DNA of 64,000 nucleotides, taken from contig NC_012995.1 in NCBI RefSeq assembly GCF_000026365.1, positions 684,501-748,500 of the forward strand, written 5' to 3'. Each line of letters begins with the position of its first letter. Position 1 is the stretch's first letter. Shown one piece after another: positions 1-10,506 of this stretch. The stretch is from Zygosaccharomyces rouxii. Its lineage: Eukaryota; Ascomycota; Saccharomycetes; Saccharomycetales; Saccharomycetaceae. The position numbers and the translations under genes are program-made. The notes under the pieces are model-generated. The model was not told the DNA's origin, did no database searches, and worked only from the letters and a program-made list of their open reading frames with translations.

Positions 1-1019
<1,019 letters not shown>

Positions 1020-1216
1020 ATAAGATTGGCAAAGAAATCATATCCACAGTAGTTTATTTTCAATCATATCGTTATTGGGATAACTAGCAATAGAGAATTA
1101 GAAAGTAAAAAAAAAAATAAATAAATAAAAAGTTTGTGGTAGTGTATTTTAGAGACACATATATGTATATGTCTATATATATCCTTTTTTACTTTTACTT
1201 CTAAGCTTCCATTTGA

Positions 1217-2833
1217 TTATTCCAAACCGCCGACCTTGTGTCCGTACTCATCGAATACTTTCGCAGTAAATTTTTTACCTGGAGAATGTTTAGTATCACG
1301 AATTTCTTTAGTCACTTGAGCAAGGTCAATGTTCAAATAGCGAGCCATATAATCACCGATTTCTGTATTTTCATGGTTCCCCTGTAAATAATCTTTAATT
1401 TCATCTAGAGCCTTCTTACGGTTGCTGTAGGCATAGATGTTAACATCAACTGCACTATGTCCATGGGTTGACCAGCCAATTTCAGCTCTAAATGAAATCA
1501 TATCGTTTAATTTATCTTGGATAGAATTTCTATCTTTTTCGTTAATTAAATAATCAACATCACTATCGGTATAATCATGAATTTCAAGCATTTTCTCTAA
1601 CACTTCATGTTGGACAAACGATTTTTTGTCATCTCCCTTGTAGCCTTCAATTTGTTTGGAACAGTATTCACCAGAGTGTTGTGCATTGGAAAGAACTTCT
1701 GGATACCAAACGTAATCCGGGTATGATTTAGTAATTTGTCTAGAGGCAGCTAATCCACCAGTCTCATGATCAGATGTTGAAATTAAAATGGTTTCCACTT
1801 GACTTTTGTCTGCTAATTTTTTAGCAGCTTGGAATGCACGGTCAAAGGCTAGCACTTCTCTAACTTGTGCAGAGGGATCGTTCTGATGACCAGCATGATC
1901 AATCCTTGAGCCTTCTACTAGTAGGAAAAATCCTTTATCAGAATCCTTGGTAGCTTCGTTCAATGCATTAATAGCGGTAATGGTTTCTTCTTCCAAAGAT
2001 GGGTATTCTTCGTCTTTACGGTCTAGGTCGAATGGAATGTCATGGTCCGCTAACAAGGCTAATAGTGGTAATGAGACGTTTTGACCCAATTGCAATTGAT
2101 CGAATTGTTCACGATTACCAACATATTGCCAACCATCTTTTTCAGCTTTAGAAATTAAATTCTTACCATCTTTACGACTACCCCTATCGCCATACTTAGG
2201 ATCACTGTTACTTGAATAGAAATGGGTACGTCCGCCACCGATCATTAGATCTACCTGCCTGCCCAATGGATATTCGCCCAATTGTTGTTCGGCAATTAAG
2301 TCCTCTTGGCTTCTAAAATCGACATGTGCACTAAAGGCACCTGGTGTAGCATCTGTGATTCTTGTAGTTACCACTAATCCGGTATGATAACCGGCTAATT
2401 TAGCACCTTCTAATATAGTGCCACATGGAACCTTATCAGAATCGACTCCAATGGCACCGTTATAAGATTTCAATGCACAAGCAAATGCAGTTGCTCCAGC
2501 AGCAGAATCAGTCACTAGTGAATCAGAAGCTCTTGTTCTCGAAGAACCAATTAGATGTTGATCTAACACTAGAACATCGTTATAAGCCAATTCGTGAACG
2601 TATTGTCTAAAGGATCTCGTTAATGATAATGATGTGGGGCCCATACCATCAGTAACAAAGAAAATAACATTTCTCTTGCCAGAATGCTTACCACCAAAGA
2701 ACGATTCCAAACCCTTATCACTTGATGTTACAAGGTTGAACCCTGCTAACAACAAGATAAGGGTTGGTATAACAAATCTCATGAATTGACGGGCTTTATT
2801 GTATCTATGCCCCCTCTGAAAAACCTTGGCCAT
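1217..2833 (-). CDS. PHO8: Vacuolar repressible alkaline phosphatase Pho8
   Basis: A type II membrane phosphatase of 538 residues (S. cerevisiae Pho8 has 566) that hydrolyses phosphomonoesters in the vacuole lumen. A short basic cytosolic tail is followed by one hydrophobic segment at about residues 20-36, which serves as signal anchor. The metal-ligand motif VTDGMG is near residue 60 and the phosphorylated serine lies in VTDSAAGATA (Ser110). The histidine and aspartate ligands appear in STSDHETGG and WSTHGH. The upstream gap to ARL3 is only 293 bp and I see no CACGTG (Pho4) site in it, unlike the S. cerevisiae promoter. Its neighbours combine YDR481C-483W with YPL050-053 order. Confidence 0.96.
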   Translation of the reverse strand: MAKVFQRGHRYNKARQFMRFVIPTLILLLAGFNLVTSSDKGLESFFGGKHSGKRNVIFFVTDGMGPTSLSLTRSFRQYVHELAYNDVLVLDQHLIGSSRTRASDSLVTDSAAGATAFACALKSYNGAIGVDSDKVPCGTILEGAKLAGYHTGLVVTTRITDATPGAFSAHVDFRSQEDLIAEQQLGEYPLGRQVDLMIGGGRTHFYSSNSDPKYGDRGSRKDGKNLISKAEKDGWQYVGNREQFDQLQLGQNVSLPLLALLADHDIPFDLDRKDEEYPSLEEETITAINALNEATKDSDKGFFLLVEGSRIDHAGHQNDPSAQVREVLAFDRAFQAAKKLADKSQVETILISTSDHETGGLAASRQITKSYPDYVWYPEVLSNAQHSGEYCSKQIEGYKGDDKKSFVQHEVLEKMLEIHDYTDSDVDYLINEKDRNSIQDKLNDMISFRAEIGWSTHGHSAVDVNIYAYSNRKKALDEIKDYLQGNHENTEIGDYMARYLNIDLAQVTKEIRDTKHSPGKKFTAKVFDEYGHKVGGLE

Positions 2834-3126
2834 TTTCTCTTTCTATTTCAATTCTCTAGATTCCTACAATAGATCGAGTAGTGGTGTCGATCTCACAGCA
2901 GGTTTCTCTCTTCTTTATACTAGTGATGTATGGTTCGAGAGTATTTGCCATAGTTTGTGTCGCCAAATTACCAAAGGCAACAATAGTGTTGATAACAATA
3001 AGAACGCGGTGATAACAATAATAGTAGAGCCAGGTATTGATGTTGATGTTGTTGCTAGTAAACACTATATTTTAGTTCTATTTATGTACATTATGACTAT
3101 TATCGTCTTCGTCGTCGTCATCGTCA

Positions 3127-3723
3127 TCATTTGTAGACTGGTGGTCTATTTGCCTTGTTTCTTTGAAGCCTAACTAGTAACCATTCTGCAGTATCACGAA
3201 CACCTTCACCCGTCAATGCACTAATCGGGAGGACTCTGCTATCTCTTGCTCCCAAGTGTTCTGCAATCCTGTTAAAGATTTGCTTAATATCTTGTACTTC
3301 AAGACTATCGGGTCTATCTTGCTTATTAGCTAACATCAGTACAGGAACACCCTCTACTTCTTCATCCATAACTACAGATCTTAAAGTATCACTGCATTCA
3401 TCGATACGTGACCTGTCTGTGCTATCAACAACGAATATTATGCCATGACATTGTGGGTAGTATTCTGACCACATCGATCTCAAAGTTTCTTGACCACCAA
3501 CGTCCCATAATTTTAGTGTACACGTTTTGGAAACGTTGATTTGAGCCACATTTTGTCCAACCGTTGGTGTGATTTTATCTAAATCTTTGGAGTGTAGTGA
3601 ATACTGTTGTTTTAGAGTCTCCAAGAAAGTTGTCTTACCTGCATTGTCTAATCCCAAAATTAAGATCGAATATTGTTCCTTACGATTCCAATTGTTGTAA
3701 AGACCCCTCGCGAGATGGAACAT
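3127..3723 (-). CDS. ARL3: ADP-ribosylation-factor-like GTPase Arl3
   Basis: A 198-residue Arf-like GTPase, the same length as the S. cerevisiae protein. Arl3 acts at the trans-Golgi upstream of Arl1 and golgin recruitment. The P-loop is GLDNAGKT at residues 24-31, switch II DVGGQ at 74-78, and the guanine-specificity motif NKQD at 133-136. Residue 2 is Phe rather than Gly, as expected: Arl3 is targeted by N-terminal acetylation and Sys1, not myristoylation. Divergence of the PHO8 and OAZ1 blocks around it follows the YPL051W/YDR482C interleaving seen throughout this region. Confidence 0.96.
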   Translation of the reverse strand: MFHLARGLYNNWNRKEQYSILILGLDNAGKTTFLETLKQQYSLHSKDLDKITPTVGQNVAQINVSKTCTLKLWDVGGQETLRSMWSEYYPQCHGIIFVVDSTDRSRIDECSDTLRSVVMDEEVEGVPVLMLANKQDRPDSLEVQDIKQIFNRIAEHLGARDSRVLPISALTGEGVRDTAEWLLVRLQRNKANRPPVYK

Positions 3724-3887
3724 AGTTCATTACCAGTCAATGATTCCCAATAATGTTGTTGTTCTTTAAGCTTGTTAGCTGATACACTCGCTTTACTTTT
3801 AAAATGATATTGATACTACTGATACATATAATACAAAAGAGATAGATAAAGACATGGATATAGGGTAATGCAAGTGCAAATTGCACT

Positions 3888-4256
3888 TTATTTCGGCTCA
3901 CTTGCGTTCTCACGCTCCTTCCTTGAAGTGTAAGCAGTCCTCGTTGCATTTGTCAACTTTTCTCTTAGTTCGTTACACTTTCGATCTATCGTTTCATCAT
4001 CATCGTCGCTACCGTCTTCTAGTTGATCTCTTAATTCAGATACCTGTAATTCAATTTCACGTCTTTGTAAATGGTCTACTAACTTGGCATCCTTTGGTCT
4101 ATGGCTTGCAGGTTCCTGCGTCCTAGGTCTTTCCACCCTTTTATTACGTTTATTATAATTTTGAGTACTGTCGTTGTGACCAGCCAGAGATCTCTGGATG
4201 TGACCTGACGTAGAGGATCCCTTTGCGGTTTTCAAGCCCACATTGTTGTATGACAT
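3888..4256 (-). CDS. CWC21: Spliceosomal protein Cwc21
   Basis: A 122-residue homologue of Cwc21 (SRRM2-related), a small component of the activated spliceosome that contacts Prp8 and Snu114. The N-terminal signature SYNNVGLKTAKGSSTSGHIQ is the conserved peptide that enters the splicing machinery. The cwf21 helical domain follows at about residues 58-100, with KREIELQVSELRDQL-like sequence. The C-terminal tail is charged and looks disordered. Between ARL3 and OAZ1, as expected when YDR482C is interleaved with YPL051-052. Confidence 0.93.
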   Translation of the reverse strand: MSYNNVGLKTAKGSSTSGHIQRSLAGHNDSTQNYNKRNKRVERPRTQEPASHRPKDAKLVDHLQRREIELQVSELRDQLEDGSDDDDETIDRKCNELREKLTNATRTAYTSRKERENASEPK

Positions 4257-4409
4257 GACTACGCAAATGAAGACTTTAGTCTTTACTTTGGTATATATGT
4301 ATTTAATGCATAAACTAACAACGGTTGACTTTTATCTTAAGCTCATCGCCCTTCTGGAAAAACCCAAGAATTTGAATTCAGGAAAGTCAAAGGACACGCC
4401 TATTAAAAT

Positions 4410-5217
4410 TTAACATTCAAATTCTAATATTATGTAATTCTCATCGCCAAAGATTAAATCGTCAACACTGGAATACTGTGCCATGAGCCCAGCTCTGTTT
4501 TCATTGGGGACTAATCTACCACCAATCCAATTTAAATTTCTTAGAAAAGTGGAAACTCCGTTAAAATCATCTCTTCCGATGTAAATCCTGATAGATTGCA
4601 TTCCCAATTTATCACCTAACTCCAGAAGCGATAATAACCATTCCTTATCGTTACTTATTCCTCGTCGTAGCGCTGAGGATGCATTATTTTGAGGTAAAAT
4701 TACATGGAAACAGAACTGATCACATTTGCACCAAATAACGTCCTTAAAATGTAGTGGTAAATAAACCATCAGATATTTTATACCGAGCTGTCTCCATGGG
4801 GTATTAAGGTTCCCGGTACGGGAGTACGGAACTTTAACCGGTTTAACCATCCTATTCAGTGTAACTCCCATCTTATCAACAACATATTTTTGAAACGACT
4901 TTAAAGATTGTTGCTGTTGTCTGTACTGAGGTAAAAGGAATTTAGATTCTGTTAGAAGGATAATATCCCAGTAAAGCTGAACTAAATTACCACCTGGTTT
5001 ACCGATGTCACGCATACCAGTCCTGGAATCCATCACCTCTCGTACCGTATGTAAAAATTTCAGCTCTACAATCGCTGTTCTTTTTAATTAAATCGCTTAT
5101 GGGGAAGCTAAAGCATAATCCGTTGTTGCATGGTTGTGAAATAATGCTTTGTATATCTAAATTGCAAACTGTCTCCAGAACATGGGACTCTTTTCTCGCC
5201 AGCGGATCTTCATTCAT
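4410..5217 (-). CDS. OAZ1: Ornithine decarboxylase antizyme Oaz1, expressed by +1 ribosomal frameshifting
   Basis: Antizyme binds ornithine decarboxylase and delivers it to the proteasome when polyamines are high. The gene is in two overlapping frames. Frame 1 runs from the ATG at 5217 for 69 codons and stops at TGA 5010-5008. Frame 2 continues to the stop at 4410. At the junction the minus strand reads TAT GCG TGA CAT, containing GCG-TGA-C, the heptanucleotide used in S. cerevisiae OAZ1. Skipping the T at 5010 joins Ala (GCG) to Asp (GAC) and gives about 268 residues (S. cerevisiae 292). The family predicts that polyamines raise frameshifting. The longest simple frame-2 reading frame begins upstream of the shift and is not a separate gene. 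Confidence 0.93.
5007..5013 (-). promoter_or_regulatory. OAZ1: +1 programmed frameshift site GCG-TGA-C of OAZ1
   Basis: On the minus strand GCG (5013-5011) is the last sense codon of frame 1, TGA (5010-5008) is its stop and C (5007) follows. Slippage past the T places GAC in the decoding site and enters the long frame-2 reading frame. The poor stop context (C after TGA) and Ala GCG codon are the same as in the characterised yeast site. Confidence 0.92.
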
Positions 5218-5942
5218 TATTTAGAGGGGGGAGGGGAGCTATAGGTAAGAAATGAATACGTCCTGTTTAGCCTTTCACTAATACCTGCTTCCTTTAAGTT
5301 GTACTATCGAATCCTGTGAGTGGATGTACTTCACCATGTTCTTGACCTTTAGAAAGTGTGGATCACATGAAATATTGTGCATGTGACCGTAAAGTCATTG
5401 GAATCATGTAATACGAACACATCACGTGATGTTGTCCCCTAAAATTCTTGTTTCTTTTTCCATTTTTTTTCTTCTCTCGAGTCCATGTTAAAAATTGCAT
5501 CAAAGTAATCAGTACCAGATGAGATGGAGCCAGAAGCACATTACCCTCTATCTATCTCTGAAAGACGTCACCTTAGCTCTACGATAACGATCGCAGTAAC
5601 AACTATCTTCCCCATGCGTAGTCTGGATGCACGTATCTTGCCAATTAATTTCCCTTTTGACGAAGTCAAGCACTTTTTTCACAGTTATAGAAAAAAAAAG
5701 TAATACACTGGACAATTTGGCGTCGAGAAACTGATCACGAAATCTAGAACTTGAAATATACTTCTTATATTGGTGTATCTCAAAAATATTTAGGCGTTGG
5801 GTGAAATATATAGACACAAGCAGTCGCTAAGGTTCGATAACTACTTAACAGTCATCCTTGGTTCGTCTCCCCCGATCTAATTCCAATTACTCTTTTCCCA
5901 AATCCTCTTCGGTTGACGCTGGAAGAAAAGGTTTAATTTGAT
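5218..5942. other. Divergent promoter region between OAZ1 and KRE2
   Basis: 725 bp without a supported gene. It holds a palindromic ATCACGTGAT E-box (CACGTG at 5423-5428), a T-rich stretch near 5450-5475 and an A-run near 5690. Short reading frames here (for example on the minus strand at 5548-5817) have no recognisable similarity. Confidence 0.6.
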
Positions 5943-7325
5943 ATGGCTGTATTTCTCAGTAAGAGGCTGCTAAGGCTAGTAGTCTTAGTTGGTGTATGCC
6001 TTGGGATCTTGGCAGTAATGTCACCCCGTGGTGGTGATCAGAGTGGTACTACTCAAAGTTATCTATCTAACATGATGCCCTCAAATTTCGATTTTAGTGG
6101 TAGCAAGTTATGGGGGTCTCAGAGTAATGAAAACGTTTCTGAGGAGAAAGAAAGATATGAAGCTGAAAAGGAGAAGGAAAAGGAGCAAGCAAAATCTGAG
6201 GACTCTAAGGAATCCGAGGAATCTGAGAGTCTTCATAAATTACCTTCCACTGAGCCTTATGATGAATCAAAGACTGAATCACCATCCTCTTTGGAAGAAC
6301 GTAATTTAGTTTGGGAATACATGAAGCCATCTTATAAAAATAAAGGTTCAAGACCAAAGGCATGTTTCGTGTCATTAGTGAGAAATGAGGAATTGCACAA
6401 TATGTTGGAATCCATTGCACAAGTGGAAAAGAAATTCAACAAGAAATTCCATTACCCATGGGTTTTCATGAACGAAAAGAAATTTACTGATGAATTTAAG
6501 AGAGAAGTCAGTCAGGCAACTAGTGGTGAAGTGGAATTTGTGTTGATTCCAGAAGAATATTGGTCGTACCCTGACTACATTGATCAAAATTTGGCTGCAG
6601 ATGAAAGAAGAAAAATGGACGCTGACGGTGTTGTGTATGGTGAAAGTGAATCATACAGACACATGTGTCGTTTCCAGTCAGGATTCTTCTGGCAACAAGA
6701 GGCTCTAGATAAGTACGATTGGTATTGGCGTGTGGAACCTGGTATTAAGTTGTACTGTAACATCAATTATGATGTTTTCCAATGGATGCAGGATAATGAA
6801 AAGGCCTACGGTTTCACTATTACCATCCATGAATATATGAGAACCATTGAAAGTTTATGGAATACCGTGAGAAAATGGTGGAAGAAAAACCCAGAATACA
6901 TTGCAAAGGACAATTTGTTAGAGTTCATCTCCGAAGATAAAGGTGAATCTTACAACTTGTGTCATTTCTGGTCCAATTTCGAGGTTGCTAATTTGAACCT
7001 GTGGAGATCTCCTGCGTACCGCGATTATTTCAAGTATTTGGATGACACTGGTAATTTCTTCTACGAAAGATGGGGTGACGCGCCAGTTCACTCTATTGCA
7101 GCTTCGTTATTTTTACCAAAGGATTCGATCCACTATTTCAGTGATATTGGTTATAACCACATTCCTTATGATAACTGTCCATTGGATAAGAACGTCTTCA
7201 AGGAGAACGAATGTGAATGTAATCCAGACAATGATTTTACATTCCACAGTTATGCCTGTGGTGTACAATACTATAACTCACAAGGTCTAACCAAACCAAA
7301 TGGTTGGGAAAAATACAACAATTGA
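5943..7325 (+). CDS. KRE2: Golgi alpha-1,2-mannosyltransferase, Kre2/Mnt1 type
   Basis: A GT15 type II Golgi enzyme of 460 residues that transfers mannose from GDP-mannose in O-linked and N-linked chains. A short cytosolic tail is followed by a signal anchor at about residues 8-26, then a Glu/Lys/Ser-rich stem up to about residue 110. The catalytic domain carries YRHMCRFQSGFF, DWYWRVEPGIKLYC and HFWSNFEVANL, in which the Glu is the proposed nucleophile in this family, and ERWGDAPVHSIAASL. The N-terminus MAVFLSKRLLR resembles Kre2 itself. S. cerevisiae has two relatives at this position, KRE2 (YDR483W) and KTR6 (YPL053C); this is their single unduplicated counterpart, and the sequence is closer to KRE2. 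Confidence 0.93.
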   Translation: MAVFLSKRLLRLVVLVGVCLGILAVMSPRGGDQSGTTQSYLSNMMPSNFDFSGSKLWGSQSNENVSEEKERYEAEKEKEKEQAKSEDSKESEESESLHKLPSTEPYDESKTESPSSLEERNLVWEYMKPSYKNKGSRPKACFVSLVRNEELHNMLESIAQVEKKFNKKFHYPWVFMNEKKFTDEFKREVSQATSGEVEFVLIPEEYWSYPDYIDQNLAADERRKMDADGVVYGESESYRHMCRFQSGFFWQQEALDKYDWYWRVEPGIKLYCNINYDVFQWMQDNEKAYGFTITIHEYMRTIESLWNTVRKWWKKNPEYIAKDNLLEFISEDKGESYNLCHFWSNFEVANLNLWRSPAYRDYFKYLDDTGNFFYERWGDAPVHSIAASLFLPKDSIHYFSDIGYNHIPYDNCPLDKNVFKENECECNPDNDFTFHSYACGVQYYNSQGLTKPNGWEKYNN

Positions 7326-7491
7326 GAAGGCTTCGATAGGTAAGTTTTGGTAAGTTTTAGTTTCTTTAAAAAAATACATATGTTTATATGTACTAGTTTT
7401 TATAATGTCTACTTACGCTTGACAAAAAAAATTTCAGCACTTCACCTCATCTCATCTCATCTTATATCAAGCATAGCAGGCCAACAAGAAA

Positions 7492-8631
7492 ATGGGAAGT
7501 GGAATTAAAGATCCAAAGAGGTATAAGCCAGGTCCTAATGACCCTGTTCTACCACCGCAATTAAGTGAATTTCAAGATAAAAATGCAGATGAGATTTTGG
7601 AAGAGTTGAACAGACAACCATTTTTCATGACTCAGTTGGATGAAACTGATGGTGATAAAGGTGCAAATTTAGAACTGGAAGCATTGAAGGCATTGGCATA
7701 TGACGGTGAACCACATGAAGTGGCAGAAAATTTTAAGAATCAAGCTAATGATCTCTATAAGGCCAAAAGATTTAAAGAAGCACGGGAAGTTTATAAAAAG
7801 GGAATTGAAATCAAATGTAATGATGACAAAGTTAATGAGTCGTTGTTTGCAAACTTAGCGGCTTGTGAATTGGAGATAAAGAATTTCCGTCGTTGCATTA
7901 ATCTATGTCAAAAGGCATTACAATTCAATCCAAAAAATATGAAATGTTACTATCGAATTGCAAAGGCTTTTTACCAGTTGAATAAATTAGATGAAGCAAA
8001 GGAAAGTGTCAAATTTGGGTTGACCATTGATTCTGAAAATAAGTCTTTGCAAACATTAGAGGGCGTCATTGATCGTAAGCAACAAGAATTGCATGAGGCA
8101 GAGGTAAAGAGATTGGAAGAAAAACAGAAGAAGGAAAATTTGCAATTTATATTTAATGGTGCACTGCGAATGAGAAACATTGATAATGTTGCTACTGAAA
8201 AACCATCAGAATTGGTTCAGGAGGCTGGTATATCATTGGAGGACCCATTAGATCCACAATCTCAATTGATTTTCCCTGCGATAATCATGTACCCAACGAC
8301 AGATGAATTTGATTTCGTTGCACAAGTGGGTGAATTGACCACTGTACAAGAATTGATAGAGTTAATCATGCAAAGACCACCGGAGTGGTTCCAAATTCCA
8401 GGTCATGAAAATTTCCAAGTGAAATCGCTGTTGGGATTTATGGAGACTCAATCAGGTGGGTTGGTTAAAGTCGGTAAAAAAGTGGCATTCCACGATATTT
8501 TGAAGAAACAAACACCTCATATTCCCATGTTTGACCACGCCATAAAGATTTACCTTGTGCCTAAATCTGAAAGCGAACAGTGGGTGTCACAATGGGATAA
8601 AACTAAGGCTCTTCAAAGAAGACAAAAATAA
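7492..8631 (+). CDS. CNS1: TPR co-chaperone Cns1
   Basis: A 379-residue homologue of the essential Hsp90/Hsp70 co-chaperone Cns1 (385 in S. cerevisiae), which also supports translation elongation factor folding. The start region has the LPPQLSEF and FFMTQLDETDG segments typical of the family. TPR repeats cover about residues 80-195 (NQANDLYKAKRFKEAREVYKKGIE and following). A charged helix leads into a C-terminal wheel domain from about residue 225, with MYPTTDEFDFVAQVGELTTVQEL. It corresponds to YBR155W and lies next to SLI15 (YBR156C), to which it converges with only 49 bp between stops. Confidence 0.95.
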   Translation: MGSGIKDPKRYKPGPNDPVLPPQLSEFQDKNADEILEELNRQPFFMTQLDETDGDKGANLELEALKALAYDGEPHEVAENFKNQANDLYKAKRFKEAREVYKKGIEIKCNDDKVNESLFANLAACELEIKNFRRCINLCQKALQFNPKNMKCYYRIAKAFYQLNKLDEAKESVKFGLTIDSENKSLQTLEGVIDRKQQELHEAEVKRLEEKQKKENLQFIFNGALRMRNIDNVATEKPSELVQEAGISLEDPLDPQSQLIFPAIIMYPTTDEFDFVAQVGELTTVQELIELIMQRPPEWFQIPGHENFQVKSLLGFMETQSGGLVKVGKKVAFHDILKKQTPHIPMFDHAIKIYLVPKSESEQWVSQWDKTKALQRRQK

Positions 8632-8680
8632 AACAAAACATGTATTTAATGTATAATAGTAGTAGTCGTAAGAAATATGA

Positions 8681-10378
8681 TCAACCTCTCTTCGGTTTAA
8701 GACGATTTAATCTTGAATGTTGAAAGATTTGATCGATATGCAATGGTGGTATAGGACCAAAAATTTTCCTGGGGTCCCAGTTCTGTTGTAATTGTAATTG
8801 GCGCTGCAAATAGGGTGATCTTGCCCAAGGTGCCAGGGCAACATCGTCTTCTTCATCAGAATCCGAATGGATATACGGTAGAGATTGATTGGCGTAACCA
8901 TCATAGTTACCAGCACCAGTAGTACCGCCAGTGCCACTACCAGAGCCAGTGCCAGTAGTGGCAGTATTTTCCCCTAATATCGTTCTATGATCAGCAAGGT
9001 ATAAGTCATGTAAAATGGTATTATTTTTATCGAGTTGTTGTAAGGGATTGGGTACAGCAGTTTTATTCGTATTGGTGGTAGTCGTTGCTGTATCACTCCA
9101 AAGTTTGGTTCGTCGTTTGAAGTCTTCTTCCAGGTGCGATTTTCTCTTTTGTTGTTCCTGTTTACGTCTATGTTGTTCCTGTTGAGTACGAACCACTTCA
9201 GATAGACGTTTATTCAATTTCTTCTTAAGATCATCCTTTTCAGATTCCACAGGTGGCAGCAGTTGAAATTTAGTTAGTCTATCATATTTCTGCCTCGCAG
9301 GTTGAGGTACATTTGCCTCCTGTTGCTGCTGTTGTTGTTGGGATGCATGTTGTGATATGGGCCTTGGTGGCGAAGGATCGCGCGCAAGAGATTTAGCCGC
9401 CGAAGGCTTGAAATTGGCCCTACGGTTAAACGATCGAGCTAGATGAGGAACTGGCGGTTCTCTCTTTGTCACTTTACCACTACTCTTGGAGCCACTAGGT
9501 TGCGTAGAGAATATGCTTTTCAAAGTTTCTTGAATGGAAGAATCCACTACTGCACCAGGGTTTCTTCTTGGTGAAGATCTTCTCATTGGTGAGCCAGTCA
9601 CATCGATTGATGAGGCAGAAGAACCCTTACGAGCCGTTCTATTCACTTTGTTTTCGAATGATTTAGTCGGTATTGAAGACAGTCGGTCAAATACGTTAGA
9701 TTTATTAGCTGTAGATGCAGTAGCAATGGCTCTTCTTCTTCTATGAGAAGCGGTATTAGCACTTGGTACAGATGCGGTCGGTGACGCAGTCGACGCAGGA
9801 GATGAGAGTGCGGTCGAGCTTTGGATAGACGTAGGTGGTATCGCTGGTGGTAATAGTGATGCCGCTGGTGGCATGGCGGCTGGTTCGGCCGGAGGTACAG
9901 GTGGAGGCGCAGGTTGCACTACTAATGGATCCTTACTCGGTAATGGAACAAACACATTCGACCTTCTTGTAGTAGTTCTTCTTCGTGTAAATCGTTCCTG
10001 TTGTACCTGAGGTAATGGCGCAGGCTCCGGCTCTGGCTCTGGCTCTCGTTCTGGTTCTGGTTCCGGCGCCGATTCTTCAGCTAAAGATTTAGGAGTTGCA
10101 CTAGGCAAATTGACGCTTCTCTCAGGTGTCTTCTCCTCAGGAATATCATTAACTATCGTTTCATCACCAATCTTGACTGTTTTCTCTGGACTCAGTTGAC
10201 CTTGTAATCCATTCCCAATATCATTAACCCATTTGCGGGTTCCGTTTAAAATTCTATTAATCTCTAAATCACCATCGGTTACCACATCGTTAAATACATT
10301 CAAAGTTTCTATAATTGATCTTGAACCTCCTGGCAACCTTTTATTCTTCTTCTTGGCAGCCTGGATGGCCCAATCCAT
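8681..10378 (-). CDS. SLI15: INCENP-like chromosomal passenger protein Sli15
   Basis: The scaffold that activates and positions Aurora kinase Ipl1 on kinetochores and spindle. The start chosen is the ATG at 10378, giving MDWAIQAAKKK, which matches the family N-terminus that binds Bir1 and Nbl1; an in-frame ATG 25 codons upstream (10453) adds an unconserved Lys/Thr-rich leader. The product is then 565 residues, shorter than the 698 of S. cerevisiae. The middle is disordered and basic, with PE/EP and poly-Gln stretches. A charged helical region (KKKLNKRLSEVVRTQQEQ and after) precedes the C-terminal IN-box with WDPRKIFGPIPPLHIDQIF, the part that wraps the kinase. Confidence 0.9.
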   Translation of the reverse strand: MDWAIQAAKKKNKRLPGGSRSIIETLNVFNDVVTDGDLEINRILNGTRKWVNDIGNGLQGQLSPEKTVKIGDETIVNDIPEEKTPERSVNLPSATPKSLAEESAPEPEPEREPEPEPEPAPLPQVQQERFTRRRTTTRRSNVFVPLPSKDPLVVQPAPPPVPPAEPAAMPPAASLLPPAIPPTSIQSSTALSSPASTASPTASVPSANTASHRRRRAIATASTANKSNVFDRLSSIPTKSFENKVNRTARKGSSASSIDVTGSPMRRSSPRRNPGAVVDSSIQETLKSIFSTQPSGSKSSGKVTKREPPVPHLARSFNRRANFKPSAAKSLARDPSPPRPISQHASQQQQQQQEANVPQPARQKYDRLTKFQLLPPVESEKDDLKKKLNKRLSEVVRTQQEQHRRKQEQQKRKSHLEEDFKRRTKLWSDTATTTTNTNKTAVPNPLQQLDKNNTILHDLYLADHRTILGENTATTGTGSGSGTGGTTGAGNYDGYANQSLPYIHSDSDEEDDVALAPWARSPYLQRQLQLQQNWDPRKIFGPIPPLHIDQIFQHSRLNRLKPKRG

Positions 10379-10506
10379 GCCTTCTTCGTTTTTATTACTA
10401 CTATTTGTTGTTGTTAAGGTTAACTTTGTAAACTTCGCGTTCCTCTTCAACATAAACCTAACTTTAAAACCTTTATTCTATATATCTACAAAAGAACATC
10501 ACCTAT

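Noticed and set aside
4410..5036. A separate gene starting at the ATG-containing frame at 5036 on the minus strand
   Set aside because: Its first codons overlap the end of the upstream frame at the known GCG-TGA-C frameshift site; it is the second half of OAZ1.
5423..5428. CACGTG sites as a centromere CDEI element
   Set aside because: Neither this nor the sites at 18083, 39512 and 47726-47748 is followed at about 80-90 bp of very AT-rich DNA by a CDEIII core with CCGAA.
10379..10453. Extended SLI15 start at the upstream ATG
   Set aside because: The extra 25 residues are not conserved, while MDWAI at 10378 matches the family start. The upstream ATG remains possible.
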